Positions 1 to 12,256 of a DNA stretch of 64,000 nt are shown here, piece by piece (position 1 is the first letter of the stretch; every line of letters begins with the position of its first letter). The translations under genes were made by a program, and so were the position numbers. Under the pieces are notes generated by a model that saw only the letters and a list, made by a program, of their open reading frames with translations, did no database searches and was not told the DNA's origin. Origin of the DNA: Bimuria novae-zelandiae CBS 107.79 (taxonomy: Eukaryota > Ascomycota > Dothideomycetes > Pleosporales > Didymosphaeriaceae); assembly GCA_010015655.1 (NCBI GenBank), contig ML976782.1, positions 66,432-130,431 of the forward strand, given 5' to 3'.

Positions 1-3000
1 ACTACGCCACGAGCTGCAAAGAAGATTAAGCAATAGCTATTAGACTAGGTATATATTATAGCTTAGGGCAAGGCTATCAGCTTGCCTAAGACTAACGGCA
101 ATTAACTATAGGAGGACTTCCTTATTACCTACAAGGCAATTAATTAGGAATACGCCACTTCCTGCCTGCGCGAGATCTTCAAGCATGAAGCGCAAGGCAC
201 CACTACCAAGATCTCATCTCTAGAGACGTACGTCGCCGAGATGACTACATATCTACGCCGCACCAAGCCACACTCAACAGGCCTGGCGGTAACCGCTGCC
301 GAGCTTGGAGTCGCAAAGCAAGTTGATTCACAGACTACAAAGGGCAATCGCGGTGGCAGCCGTGACCAAGACAAGCCACCCAGAAACTGTGTCTGTAGAA
401 AGAAGCATTGGTACACTAACTGCTTTATTCTCAACCCACGCAACCCACAACGTCCGAAGGACTATTAGCCTATAGCTAAGGCTATACGCAAGGTTAAGGA
501 AGCGCGAAAGGACTCTAAGATTAATACACGCATTAAGACTACTCTCGAGAAGTAAACAGCCTAACAACCTTAGAATATAGGATTACTGCAAGTTGATAAT
601 AGCAATCCTCCTGCTAAGAACAGCAACACGTTTGTGGTGATTGCTGGCCTATTACACATAAGCCTCGATCAAGTCGATTCTCTCGAGCCCGATTCTCTTA
701 AGCCCGATTCTCTCGATCCCAAATCTCTTAAATCTCTCGAAGAACAATCGAACAACAATTCAAAAACAATCACATTAGACAACAACGCTGAGCCTAACGG
801 AGAGCTCACAGTAATGGTTAGAGACGACGCTGATAAGGCTGAGCTCCTCAACCGATGGATCGTCGATCCAGGGTCAAACACCCACGTTATCAATACAAAG
901 TCATGGCATGGCTGGAAGAGGATGAACGATAATCCGCAACGTCGCTATATTCACGCTGGCAATAGCTAAATCTTAATCATGGCTTAGGGCACGATGGAAC
1001 TCGTCGCTTAAACACTACACGGGACACAAACGCTAGAGTTAACGCATGTCGCATATGTTAAAGGCTTTCTTATAAGCTTGTTGGGACTTGCTCGCTGTCG
1101 TACAGAGTCTATCCACTTTGACTCTGGCCGCGATGTCCTGTATATGTATTAACCATCAAACGTTATCGCCCAACTCGAGTACAATGGAGGCCACTGGCTG
1201 ATGGATGCTGAACCGTCACATCGACCGCCGCTATCGCTTCTACGCTTACCATTAAGTACGTTTAGGGTATCATACCGCCCGTCGTACGCGCTAAAGCCTA
1301 CTAATATTATTAATCAGCGTGCTGCTCATCATATCTGGGCCCATCTAGGCCAGAAAGCAGTTGACTATCTTAAATTAAACGTTAAAGGTGTTCAATTGAC
1401 TGGAGAACACATGGACTGTCGATGTCAGACATGTATTAAGACTCGAATGACTTACATTATCTTAAGGCGCCCGGCCGAGAGCCGCGCACAAAAACCGTTC
1501 TATCGAATCGCGATGGACCTGATCTACATCATCCCTGTGGGAGAGGAGTGTATCGACGGCAGCAAGTACGCCCTGCACTCTATGGACGAATACTCAAAGT
1601 GGCATGAGATCACCACATCACGACGCAAGGATAAGTTAACACTTACACGTTAGTTCATGTCCTTGATCCGCAAAATCCAGCGTGTGTACAACGCTGACGT
1701 AGTCGCCATTCGATGCGACAATGAGAGAGGATTTGGAAATGACCTTATCGACACAACAGAAGAGCTAGGTATGCTGTATGAGCCAGCACCTGCTGGAACA
1801 AAGGAACCAAATGGACTCATCGAACGTGCTGGCGGAGTACTCACGCAGCGAGCTCGCGCTATGCGCATACACGCCAACCTGCCAAAGAACCTATCACATG
1901 AGATGTATCGCACTGCCGCGTACATCCTCAACCGCACGCCCACAGAAGCACTAGGCTGGAAAACGCCGTACGAGGTCGTATGGGGACGAAAGCCACTCGT
2001 CGCTCATATAAGGCCTATTGGCTGTCGCGCCTACGTCTATAATCGCGATCTAAGAGCTGCCGACAAGCTTGAATCACGCACTCTGATCGGCCACCTTGTT
2101 AGCTACTAAGGCACTAATATCTTCCGCATCTGGCTGCCTACAAAAGACACTATTATCGTCACCCGCGACGTCGTATTCAAGCCTACACTCTTCTTTAATA
2201 GGATAGATAGGTATGCGTTAGGATTAGTGCTCGAAGAGGTGATCGAACTACTTAAATATCCAGAAGAACATTAACATAATAATATTAGTATTAAAGATCT
2301 GTTAACTGCTCGTCAACGTCGCCACCTAGCAGAGACACCTACGACCTCAGCTTCGAGAGCTGCAGGCTCCCAGGTGGGGGGTGAACAGATAGACAACGCA
2401 TTTAAATCGATACAGCAACAGCAACAGCTGCCTACTCCAAGACCTATAATATCTACTGCCACAAGCAATCACACTCCTAAGAGTAATAAAGTACCCAAGG
2501 GCTATCGCCAACGCGGCAAGAGAGCTCCACAAGACGTTAACCTAGACCTAACTAACACGAGCTTGATCATCACTGGCAAACGCAATCAAAAGCAGAAAGA
2601 TCTAAATAACTTTGCAATTCACACATACGCAACAGCGCTAGGAGCTACACCTCTTATTAACTATCTCTATGCATTTTCGACCGAGATTCGCTCTATACCT
2701 ACTATAGATAAGATACCAAGAATCTATTAATCGCAGCTACCACCTCTGCCAAAGGCAATGAAGCAGCTTGAAACATACACATTTAGCAATTAATTTCGAC
2801 GCGCTATAGAAGTTAAGTGGCAAGCTCTACGCGCCAAAGGAGTCTTTAGGAAGACTACAAAAATAAAGGCCTCTGCAGACGCTAAGGTGCTACCGTTAAT
2901 GTAGATATTCGCATACAAGATCGACGAAGAAGGATACCTCTCACGGTTTAAAGCTCAACTCGTTGTTCGAGGAGATCTTTAAGCTCCACTTAACGACACA

Positions 3001-4392
3001 TACGCTGCTACACTCGTAATTCGTAACTTTCGCGCTCTTATTACAATCGCCAATTACTTTAGTCTAGAGCTAAAGCAGTACGATGTCCCTACTGCCTTCC
3101 TGAACGCTGAGATCGATCGAAAACTGTACGCTGAAACACCTGAGGCGTTCCGCCATACTGCAGGCGAGATCATGCTGGTACTCCGCGCCCTGTACGGCCT
3201 GAAGGAGTCACCAATCCTATGGTACAACAAACTACGTCGACAACTTGTTAAGCTAGGTCTGAAGCCAGTTAAAGGCTTTCCTTGCTTGTACACGAGCCGC
3301 TGGCTCATCCTATTCGTCTATGTTGACGACATTGTCATGGCATATCATCAGTCTAATGCCTATCACCACAGGTCTTTTGAGAAGGATCTGGTGGACCTAT
3401 ACAACATCAAAGCTATAGGAGACCTTACCTGGTTTCTCGGAATCCGCATTATACGCGATCGAGCCCTGCATAAGACGTGGCTAGTCCAGGACGCGTTCAT
3501 CGACAAGGTATGCGCTCGATTCAGCATTAAAGCTGTGGGCAAGGCTCCAGACATTCCACTAGCGGAGAACTAGCTGCCACAGTCTACTGAGGAACCTGAT
3601 TCATCGCGAATAAAGCTCTATTAGCAACTAGTTGGCTCTCTCGCATATATCGCTGTCTAGGGTAGACCTGACGTCGCCCGAACGCACGTCGTCTTTGCTT
3701 GTCACCTTACCAACCCAGGACAGTCACACATCTCGAAAATCCGGAAGACCTGGCGCTACCTACTCAGCACGAAGGCTCTTGCACTTGAAGCCTCTGCTAG
3801 CGCGCAGGACATGGCTGAGTATCTATCTGACGATCCAACATATCGCGATCCTCTCTTCTTTAGATCCTCTAACGCCTCATACGCTGACGAGCCTGAGACT
3901 CGCCGAAGCTCTCAAGGCTATGCTTTCAAGTTCGGAGGACTAATAATTGACTGGAAGTTAATAGTACAACGCATAGTTACAAAATTAACTATAGAATCTA
4001 AATTACTAGCTCTATCACTTGCTGGCTCGTAAATAGAAGAATGGATGCGATTCTTCTCTAGTATCGACCTTACTCTCGACTGTACACCTACTATCTGGTG
4101 TGACAATCAGCAGACCGTCGGTATTATTACTAAATAGTAAGATAAGCTTCATACGAAGGTCAAACATGTCGATATCTACTAGCTCTGGATTCGACAAGAA
4201 GTCGAAGCCTCTCGTATTAACGTTAAATAGGTCCCCACCGACCATATGCCTGCCGATGGACTTATAAAGATTCTACCTAAACAGAAGTTTGCAGACTTCG
4301 TCCGCCAAATTAGCCTTGTTAATGTTACCGAGCGTCTGAAGGGCCTGCGTCAAACTGATGGCAACAATCTTGATAGTATCTATATACACTGA
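1..4392 (+). pseudogene. Copia gag-pol polyprotein, RIP-degraded
   Basis: One frame (codons starting at positions 1, 4, 7 ...) can be followed for 4.4 kb, broken only by TAG/TAA. Gag holds a degenerate CCHC-like knuckle near 388-423. The protease shows WIVDPGSNTHV at about 856-888. Then come the integrase HHCC region (HHIWAHLG, later CRCQTC; 1327-1437), the first catalytic Asp (IAMDLIY, about 1507) and the second (RCDNE, about 1712), the reverse transcriptase with VLRALYGLKESP and YVDD at 3319-3330, and RNase H (TIWCDNQQTVGI, about 4090). The stops fall at expected Gln or Trp positions, as RIP would produce. The polyprotein would have made the particle, integrase and reverse transcriptase of a self-copying element. 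It cannot do so now. Confidence 0.88.
664..743 (+). repeat. Short tandem DSL-x-P coding repeat between Copia-A gag and protease
   Basis: A roughly 15-base unit (GATTCTCT followed by three variable bases and CCC) recurs several times and encodes repeats of the type DSLEP, DSLKP, DSLDP, KSLK. It sits in the linker between the zinc knuckle and the protease. It is probably a locally expanded flexible, acidic spacer. No function is evident. Confidence 0.6.
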
Positions 4393-4447
4393 TACTGATT
4401 AGCTGTTATTAACTCCCTGCCTGGGCGTCCACGCCAGCTGGGGGGTG

Positions 4448-4602
4448 TGTCACGGTTTATGGCTCTTACTCTACAAGATAGTTGCTCCTACCTTGACATG
4501 GTTGCGACTTACCTTCTTTCTGTCTAGGACTAGCGTTGTTTGTGCCTGCGCACCTATATCTTCTGTAGCTCCTAGATAGTACAACCTCAGTTCAATCCTG
4601 CA
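4448..4602 (+). repeat. Putative 3' LTR of Copia-A
   Basis: It starts with TGTCACGG directly after a G-rich polypurine tract, as expected for a retrotransposon 3' LTR. The end near 4602 (CCTGCA) is chosen only because an LTR should end in CA. There is no second LTR in the window to align with. A similar start (TATCACGGTTT) lies at 10670. Confidence 0.4.
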
Positions 4603-4657
4603 ATCTTTTCCACTGCGTACTGTCCGCTCAGCGCTCTGCCTCACCGCGACAATAGAA

Positions 4658-6521
4658 CTACTTAATACTTGAGCTTGCAGTGGTGTCTACCTGGGAGATT
4701 GTTCGGGCGCGTCGTATGTGCTCCTGCCAGCACTCAGGGCTGACTTCTGGCCTACACAAAGGCAGTCGGCAGAGCGAGCAGCCATAAGTAGTACGCGCAG
4801 GACGCTGGCGCCCTTGACGATTGCCAGAGGTCTCTGTAAGAGCCGTACGAGGTGTCTTGCCGTGCTTGAAGTTGTGTTTTGTACGCCCATTTTCAGCACA
4901 AGCTACACAAGCTTTGGCTTCCCCAAACAGTCTCATTGACTTGTAAGAGCTCTCGTTGCTGCCAGCGTTGACAAATACGTCCTCAAGTCTCTGACGTTTG
5001 ATAGATCCTGCGCAAGGACGGCTACCGCGCTCAAGAAGCTGCTCTATAAGCCTGTATAGAAACTTTTTATGGCCTCCACGTTGAGCCTCTCTGTCTGACG
5101 AGTAGGAGGAGAGCCTATAGCAATTATTAAGCGTCAGATCTAGTAGAAAATAGAGCAGCGGGCGCCAGGTCCGTCTCTTGACTTGCTATACAGAGTAGTA
5201 ACTTTTAACCTAGTTAAAGCGATCTACCTCACTCTTATAGTAATTATACTCGTCTATAAACTAAGGGATCCTAAGCAGTTTGACAGAGTCGTTGCCAAAG
5301 ACCTTATCTAGTAATTTCTTGTTATTCTAGTTTATCCTTGACCTTCTACGGTGCCTAAGGATAACCTGAGTAGCTGGTAGCGACTCTCGTAAGCAACATC
5401 TTAGCATAGGGTTAAGGGTGGGAACCTACGCTTAGTAATAGTAGAGGCAAAGAAGACGACTTGATTATCTCTCCATGCTGCCTGTAGAACTTCCTTACTC
5501 TCTGAAAGGTCCTAGTATATCTCTCCCTACTCTAACTTGGCTGTAAACTGCGTCTTAAGCCGTATAAGCTTCTGGCTAAAGCTCTCCTTTGTCAACTTCT
5601 AGCGTGCGCGCGTCCGAACAGCGGCATCCTTTGCCTCTAACTCTACAACTGCTGTCTCCTCGTACGCCTCTTCAGTCCTTGTTTTTGTCGTTCTGACTGT
5701 GCCTGCGCAGCCTACACCATGCTGCCGGAGGTACTCCAGCATAGGTATAGTGTTGAAGAGGTTATCATCCCACACAGAGTGTAGGCCCGGCGGAAAGAGA
5801 CGGCGACCGTGAGCGTCAACGGCGAGGACGAGAGAGACAGGTACAGACTCTATAGGCGTAAAAGCTAGAGTAGCAGCATTAGTAGGAAGCTTTAGTAGGT
5901 TAACAGGACCTCTGCCTATGCCTTTAGCATGAAATAACCAGTTCAGTATTACTCTATTATTAGCTAAGCACCAGATCTTGTAGCCCTCAGGCGTAGGCTT
6001 TATCTTAATTATGACACTCTCTGTCGCACGTCCTGTAAACCTGGCAATTGCCTCGTCAACGCAAAGGTGTTAGCCAGCTCTCCAGTACTTTAAGCACCGC
6101 TCTCAAATAAGCTCACTAAGATCCCAGACGCGTCCAAAGGGAGACTTAAAGCTCTAATCTACCTCTGTATAGTATATATATCGATCTAGCTGCTGCTAAC
6201 GTTTAAGCGCTATGTGTTGATTGATTGGGTGATAGGGTGCGTTCTTGTGGAGTCGCGTCCAGTACTCCTCCAGCGAGGGCTCGACGTGAAGGCCCATATA
6301 TACGACAATTGCGAAGTACGTATATAGCTCAGATGGTGATGTAGGCTTCCAGCTACGCGTTGAGGGCAGCTGCGGCCCGTACCGGAGCGCAGAGGCATGC
6401 TGATTTGTATGGTGTGCGATTCGGTCAAGGACGTCAATATCAAAGTTATACAACACACCGACTTGTACTTATACGATACAATGCTTTTCACTGATTTCTT
6501 ACCATTCCGCGTCGCCGCCAC
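4658..6521 (-). pseudogene. piggyBac-type transposase (DDE_Tnp_1_7), degraded
   Basis: Reading leftward from 6521, the N-terminal part shows the family pattern W.PTSPSELYTYFAIVVYMGL ... EYWTR (about 6260-6350). Next comes the first catalytic block HLCVDEAIARFTGRA (about 6010-6065) with the expected VDE, followed by KIKPTPEGYKIWCLA. A second block reads SVWDDNLFNTIPMLEYLR (about 5720-5780) and then CAGTVRTTK. The C-terminus is Cys-rich (CVACAENGRTK ... YGCSLCRLPLC; 4700-4910), like the piggyBac C-terminal zinc-binding domain. Scattered TAG/TAA stops and at least one frame disturbance make it non-functional. Cut-and-paste transposases of this family target TTAA. I did not find convincing terminal repeats. 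Confidence 0.82.
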
Positions 6522-6606
6522 GGCTTCTCCACGTCCGCAATGGGGGTCTTTTAATGACAGTGTCAGGCTTTTTCTTAGTCCCGACGAGCCTTGCGTTGTT
6601 TGTTAA

Positions 6607-8260
6607 CCGTTCAGCTACGTTTATGGTCTAACCTTCAACAACCACTTAACTCTTTAATAGTTATTAACTGCGCATACAGACGGATTGTTGCAACCTGCAT
6701 CGAGCAGCCGCAATTAGACTTTAGTAAGATGTTGCCTTAGACTTTATGTACCATTTTCAAGGACGGAAACAGGATTCCGACAAGGACATGTGATCTTGAG
6801 TCCAATCTCGGATGTCTACAAGATGCCTGTGTGAAAAATGGCTGTATAGATAGAACTCCTGAGTCTTGGCAGCAGTAGATTATATAACTAATCTCTCTGT
6901 AAGGCCTCGTGCTGAGCAATCTCTAAACTAATCGATTTAATGGTAAGAAATTAAAATCAGCACAGCTGTTGTAGGAAGGGTACATTAACTATTTGTTATA
7001 CACAAGTGTTAGAGCAAGAGATTTCAAGTAACATTAGTGTTCGAACGGGTGTTCTTCGTGCAATTAAGGTTGGTTCAATCGCAGATTGTAATTCCATGAC
7101 TGCTCCGGTGCTATGATTATGGGTTGAAGTTGCCACCTTGTGAATCCTCTTACTATCTCGTAGTCGACACCTCAAGCTGGATTAATTCCTAATATTTCTG
7201 GCCATTGCATTTGATATTTGTACAGCCATCCACAGACCTCGTTATAAGTCAAAGCTCTTCTAACATGGATCGCATGTCATGTGCTTGATGATCTTTTCTC
7301 AAGCGTTGGAGCTCACCCACAAAGGGTTCGATCCAGATGAAGATCTCGTTAGGCAGGTCGAGGGTATAATCTTTGGAGTTAATGTCACATTTAACAGTGT
7401 GATCTGCTGTAGGAAGGCTAGGGCCCTAAGCGGTTGTTAATTTAATGTTTCCTGCGCAAGCATATGGATGCTGACCGTTTCAGCCTCATTGATTCCATCC
7501 GTAACGGGAAGAGTGGTCATGATTGCCTAATGTAAAGATGTATCTGCATTGGTTTTTGGGGAAATGCTGTTGGATTGCTTTTTCTTTCGAATCTCCGATA
7601 CGTGTATATATGTCTCCACCTCTTTGCAAGAAAAGAAGGGAGTCTATAAATACCCGCCTCAGGCTTGCCCATTCGCGGCGAGAATCGACACGAAGCTCAG
7701 AACGGGCGAATGGACACCAATTAATCGAAGTCACAAGCCGCCGCATGATGCAATCTGCTTTTTTAAGAGGTGATGTGGCACTGCTGAAAGGGCTTCAGCG
7801 GTTTATCGGCGAAACGTTATGTCGGTAGAGGCGCCTTCATCACAGAACCATGCACTTTCCTTAGCACAGTCTGCTTTTGGAATGGGTTCACTAGAACAAA
7901 GTTACCTTAGCCAATCGTCAATAGGAAGCTGGTGAACCGGGCATGAAGTTCTTGTTCGAATGGGTCACCGTATCAGCCGTACTGACCTACCGATGCATCC
8001 AATCCGCAAGACGCCAGGGGGCTTAGACTTCGGGCATCCACTGAAACATGAATGGCCTCTAATCCTCGTGGTGCCTTGGTCATGGGTAGCTAATGGCCAG
8101 TTATTCGAAGCTCTAAGGAGCCCTCTGGAACCGCGCCTCGCTCAGCACACTCTTGGCTGCTGTAGCCGGAACGTAATATGCAGAACGTACCTGAATGAGG
8201 AAGGAGGAAACTTCAGCAGCAGTTTCAGGTGGTAGAGTCTTCCAAAAGAGAGCGCTTAAT
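6607..8260. other. Less mutated DNA without a confident gene
   Basis: Base composition is closer to normal than in the repeats. On the minus strand, about 7249-7391 reads as a plausible protein piece (DYTLDLPNEIFIWIEPFVGE and on) ending at TGA, but I could not extend or identify it. Several overlapping 60-100 codon frames on both strands around 7490-8235 contradict each other and show no recognisable motif. This is probably host-type intergenic sequence with decayed gene pieces. Confidence 0.4.
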
Positions 8261-8460
8261 GCTGAACTATAAGTATAGCAGGCGAGAATGCAGCGTGGTC
8301 CTCTTATCAAGTTACTTTCAACGAAGATGGAGACAATATCTTATAACGCAACAGACTAAATTGTTCGTGAGCCTACCGGAGCGGACATTACATCTTGGGC
8401 GGATTATGTAGAGGTAAACCACGGCTATCCTTCTCGATCTGACGTCACTAATGTTACCAT

Positions 8461-9599
8461 GCTAAGGCTCTCTTCAATGACCCCACTTGCGAATTAGGTC
8501 CATGGGGGGAGTTCACCTATGAAGAAATGGAATTACCCGACGAGAAATTCGTGGAAGATACTTGGTTCCCATGTTCAATTCCTTTCCTTATGTCCGACAT
8601 CGATTTGGAAAGCCTCCAAGACACACAAACGCTAGAGACAAGAGCTGGTGCCAGCGATGGGGCAAACGAAATCAGTTATAATTTCGGCGGCCCGAGTACA
8701 TTGTCTGAAGAAGACGTGGAATCGATTGGCAAGAACCATACAGCAAATCGCAGTGACGTTGGCGATAGCGCGCCCGACCCGGAAAATGACGCCGTGGAGA
8801 TATCACTCGCGGCAGCTCCTGCCATTGCCGTATCCGACTCTATTAACGACGTTCAGTGGGAGTTTCCCTCTTGTGTGGTTAAACAAGCGGGAGATTCTAA
8901 CCAAGGTCGAGAAATCTCCAGTCCTACTAAATCCGCATGCTTGACAAACACTTATGGAGCGTCGGGTATAGTTAGAGAACGCAGCTCTGGCAAAAAAGGT
9001 GTTAAGACTATGACTACTACGAACACTTAGGACGACGATAGCAAAAAGTCCTTTATGTCACCTTCCTCAGATAACTTATCCATGTCGGATCCTGACATAG
9101 ATATCATCGCAACCACCGACCTAATTTCGAGCAAGATTCATGGTTAAGGAAAGAAACGAGGGAGATCTCAAATCAACATTAGGGCCGAAACAGCACCGCG
9201 GAAACGCGAGCTCCGATTAGCGTTAAAAGTCAAGGCTCCTGCTAAAAGACGCCACCTTAATAATAATTTTGTTAACATTAACGACTATGTAAAAGAAACG
9301 CAGTCAACAATTACTATAATTCTCAACAATCTAAATCAGGCGCTCAAGGATGCGGATACAAGCGAGATAGAGTGCTTATCTGACTTCTCACTTTCCTAGA
9401 CGGCACATTGCACGGGGAAAGATGACTCTTGCCAAATAACGCCAAGATTAATGAAAGCACTACAGGAAAGTTTCCACAGAGTCCTTAAACTTCTGAATAG
9501 ATTGCTAGATAATAGTCTAATTGGAAGAAGCTGTTTCGATCTTAACAAAGCCTTTACAGAGTACAATTCGCTTCACCTTCAGCTGATTTTAAAAACCTA
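8461..9599 (+). pseudogene. Unidentified degraded protein gene
   Basis: One frame runs from about 8461 (first Met at 8527) to a TAA at about 9597. It is broken only at 9028 (TAG), about 9148 (TAA) and about 9397 (TAG), all changes RIP can make from CAG/CAA. The predicted product of roughly 360 residues is acidic and Ser/Asp-rich in its first half. A basic patch follows (GKKRGRS ... PRKREL ... KAPAKRRH, about 9150-9255), and then a Leu-rich stretch that may form helices. This layout suggests a nuclear or regulatory protein, but I recognise no family. Upstream, 8270-8460 contains further protein-like pieces in shifting frames. Confidence 0.5.
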
Positions 9600-9839
9600 A
9601 ATAAGGCAAAAGAGGGCTTCTTAGGTAGTGGGAATTCAGCATGTTTTAGTTTTCTAATTAGACCTAACGCGTTTTACAAGCGAGTTGCGAATCTAAGCGA
9701 GTTGCGAGCCTTACTAACTTTTGGCACCTCTATAGGCATACACCTTAACCCTATTATAAGTTAATAAAGAGATATTAATACCATAAATTAAGCAGTATCT
9801 AAAGTATCTTTTTACACGTACGTGAGTTATAATAAGGCC

Positions 9840-11100
9840 CGATCGCTCTCCACCTTAACGCTGTTCACGCTCTATCTGCTAGTCAGCCTCCTTTTGTGCG
9901 AGTATGTCCTCTCCCTCTCCCTTTGTTAAGGTCCCCTGCCTTTATATCTGCTTTTTTCTTGCGCTGCCTACGCTTTGTTGCTGCCTCGTTAGCTCTCTCC
10001 AGACTGGTGATCTAATCGCGCATTAGCTTAGCTGAGAGCATCATCACCTCTGCCCCTTTCTTGAGCTAGCTAATCGCCTTAATAATCGAATCTAGCGATA
10101 AGCTCTTGTGCTGCCGCACGTGATTAAGTATTAACGTTAATTAAGCCTTAAGCTCACGTACGTTGCTTAGCGTATAAGCCTCTTAGCTAGTGTAGGCGTA
10201 CGGAGCTGCACATCTAGCTCTAATAGGATAACCTTAGGTTGGAGTGGGATAAGGCCTGCGCCTCGAAAGGCTGAGCAGATATTAGCTAACGTTAAGGATC
10301 GCTTAAAGGCTGCCTTAAAGGCTGCCTTAAAGGCTGGCAGAAATTTAAGCTTTATAATATAGTAGCGGATTAGACTCTTGATCTCACGGCTGTACGCGCG
10401 CTTTAACGGCGAAAAGTAGCTAACGTTAAGTAGCTATAGAAGGTGCGATAAATTTAGTAGCATAAAGAGAGTATAAATATTATGCTCCTTGCAAAGCTGC
10501 TAGAATTTAAGCGAGTTAAGGCTCTTATAACTATTAAGTATAAGTAGCTAGCGCGCCCCTACCCTACGCTCTACTTTATATTTAATAAAGTGCCTTAGCT
10601 ACTGCACTCTAATCTTATTAGTTATCTAGCCATTTTTGCTAATAGCGATAGCCCAGTCGCGTGTAATATTATCACGGTTTGGAGTCTCCCTTTCCCCACT
10701 TGTAGTGGCGCCTCACCTGTGTTGAGATGCGACTACCCATCCTACACTAGCGCTGTTTACAGCCACTTATGTATACCTACTGTTCGTAGCTTCACCTAAT
10801 ACAATAATAAGTATAATTCTTAATTTCTTCCTTATGCGTATAGATTACTAGCTCTTACAGATATCCTCCTCGTACCAGGCAGCTAGGTGGTGCTGGCTGG
10901 CAAAGACGTAAACCTACGTTGCACTGCCTTTACGCCTGAATTAGATAGTGTGTTAAGTTTAAAAGTTACAAGGCGCTATATGCGTTATAGTAGATCGGAG
11001 CCTAGATTATATATCCCCTTAGGTTAAGTGTTAGCGCGCGCGTGCCCTGGTTCCCCCCACCCCTAAGTTCTAATCTTACTACCACCCTCGTTAAGTTAGA
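9840..11100 (-). pseudogene. pogo-A: pogo/CENP-B-like (DDE_1) transposase, degraded
   Basis: Reading leftward, about 10380-10650 gives DWAIAISKNG, then a LILNSYKSLNS block (the catalytic-Asp block of this family, usually LxxDGHxSH), then CKEHNIYTL and a relic of the LLQPLDVxxFxPLKxxY motif that marks fungal pogo transposases (here S.LKRAYSREI, about 10395). The C-terminus near 9880-10030 has the usual Arg/Lys-rich helix (LERANEAATKRRQRKKK). The frame is hit by TAG/TAA. The N-terminal part beyond about 10670 is disturbed, possibly by an LTR-like insertion. Terminal repeats were not found. Confidence 0.75.
10670..10830. repeat. Possible solo LTR related to the Copia-A LTR
   Basis: It begins TATCACGGTTT, which resembles the Copia-A LTR start TGTCACGGTTT after one RIP-type change, and it interrupts the pogo-A transposase frame. 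Further blocks in the same order (GCGACTACC, CTAGCGCTGTTT) have similar partners in 4448-4602. The right end and the target duplication are not resolved. Confidence 0.3.
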
Positions 11101-11524
11101 TTGTCTTCACAACATTTTCAATCTCGCGCGTACGTGGGAAGCCTATAAAAACCTCGTAGTTACCATATTAGGCTACATTTATTTAACGGCTACTAACTAT
11201 ATCTTATAACTATAACGCTATGCAAACTTGCTTCTTACTCCTAATTAATAAGGCCTCTTTTTAAAGCTTCCTATAACTGTAATGGCGGCGCAACATATGC
11301 TAACAGTATAAAAGGGAATAGCTAAGGCAAGTCTATTAATAGAGCTTAATATTATCCTTCTAATATAAGACTAGTTAGACAATCTAATCGTGCTTAGTGA
11401 CGACAAGGACTATACAGCCGTAACGGAGCCATCGTCTTCAAGGAGGGCCAAAGCACATTAAGGGAAAGAAGCATTCACGGCGCACGCCCCCACAACCACC
11501 CGCTGTAAGAGAGAGATATCCATC

Positions 11525-12256
11525 ATGGGCAATACACGATTGCAAGAGCATCAACGTTCTCGTCAATCCATCCAGCCCACTGCGGAACGAGGTGCAGTTA
11601 CGTGCATTACCTGCATTAATGCTGCCCCTTACAGTTTCTTTCCACCGTTTGTTACTGCCGCTTGCAGCCACCCATCCGAGACTTGTTAGCACTGCGTCTC
11701 GTCATGGATATCTTCGTGTATTAAAACTAGGGGCCATGCTAGCTTAACGTGTCCTTAGTGCCACGAGCGCCTTGAATACGACGACATTAAGAGGCTTGCT
11801 AGCCCTAAAATATACAACCAATATAAAGCGCTGGTCCTCCATTCATATCTTTCTAAGGAACCAAGTTTCCACTAGTGTATCGGACCTGACTGTCGATCTG
11901 GACAGTACCATGCTAACTCTAACCCGATTTTCCGATGCGATAAATGCGAATTCCGTTCCTGCGTCGAGCATAAGGTCCCATGGCATACTGATCTTACATG
12001 CGCAGAGTTTAATGCCAAAGTTAATCTATATAGAAGAGAGACAGAGGAAGAGGCTAGCAGGAAGAAGATTAAGGAGACAAGTAAGTAGTGTCCTAAAAAA
12101 GATTATAGTTGGCAAATTAAAAAGAATGACAGCTGCGATTATATGACATGTTAGTAATACTAGATCGAATTTTGCTAGCAGTGCAAGGCTAACTACAAAG
12201 ATATTTAGGAACTTAGAAATAGAGCACACGAACCAACTTGCCCCTATTTTTTAGCA
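11525..12256 (+). pseudogene. RING-IBR-RING (RBR) E3 ubiquitin ligase, RIP-degraded
   Basis: One frame starting at ATG 11525 shows Cys pairs of a first RING (TCITC ... ACSHPSETC then HC, later CI and LTCP followed by CHERL; 11600-11780). The IBR domain follows: CIGPDCRSGQYH, FRCDKCEFRSCVEH and WHTDLTC (11880-12000). A second RING-like part follows: CPKKDYSW, KNDSCDYMTC, then IEFC, QCKANYKDI and AHEPTCPYF (12095-12255). Such enzymes receive ubiquitin on a Cys in RING2 and pass it to substrates in the cytosol. The stops replacing expected residues (for example in the CxxCxxxFCWxC stretch) are TAG/TAA. This was a host-type gene, probably multicopy, that RIP has inactivated. Confidence in the family is high, but the exact ends are uncertain. 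Confidence 0.82.

Larger units (their letters stand above)
1..4602 (+). mobile_element. Copia-A, Ty1/copia LTR retrotransposon, 5' end outside the window
   Basis: The element enters from the left edge already inside gag and reads rightward. The order gag zinc knuckle, protease, integrase, reverse transcriptase, RNase H is that of Ty1/copia (in Gypsy elements integrase comes last). The coding part ends near 4390. A purine-rich run at about 4433-4447 then precedes a TGTCACGG-type LTR start at 4448. The 5' LTR and primer binding site are not in the window, so a target duplication cannot be tested. The right boundary is a guess. Confidence 0.85.

Noticed and set aside
7486..7828. Three overlapping frames of 74-101 codons on both strands
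   Set aside because: They contradict each other, contain no known motif and have no supporting start or intron context.
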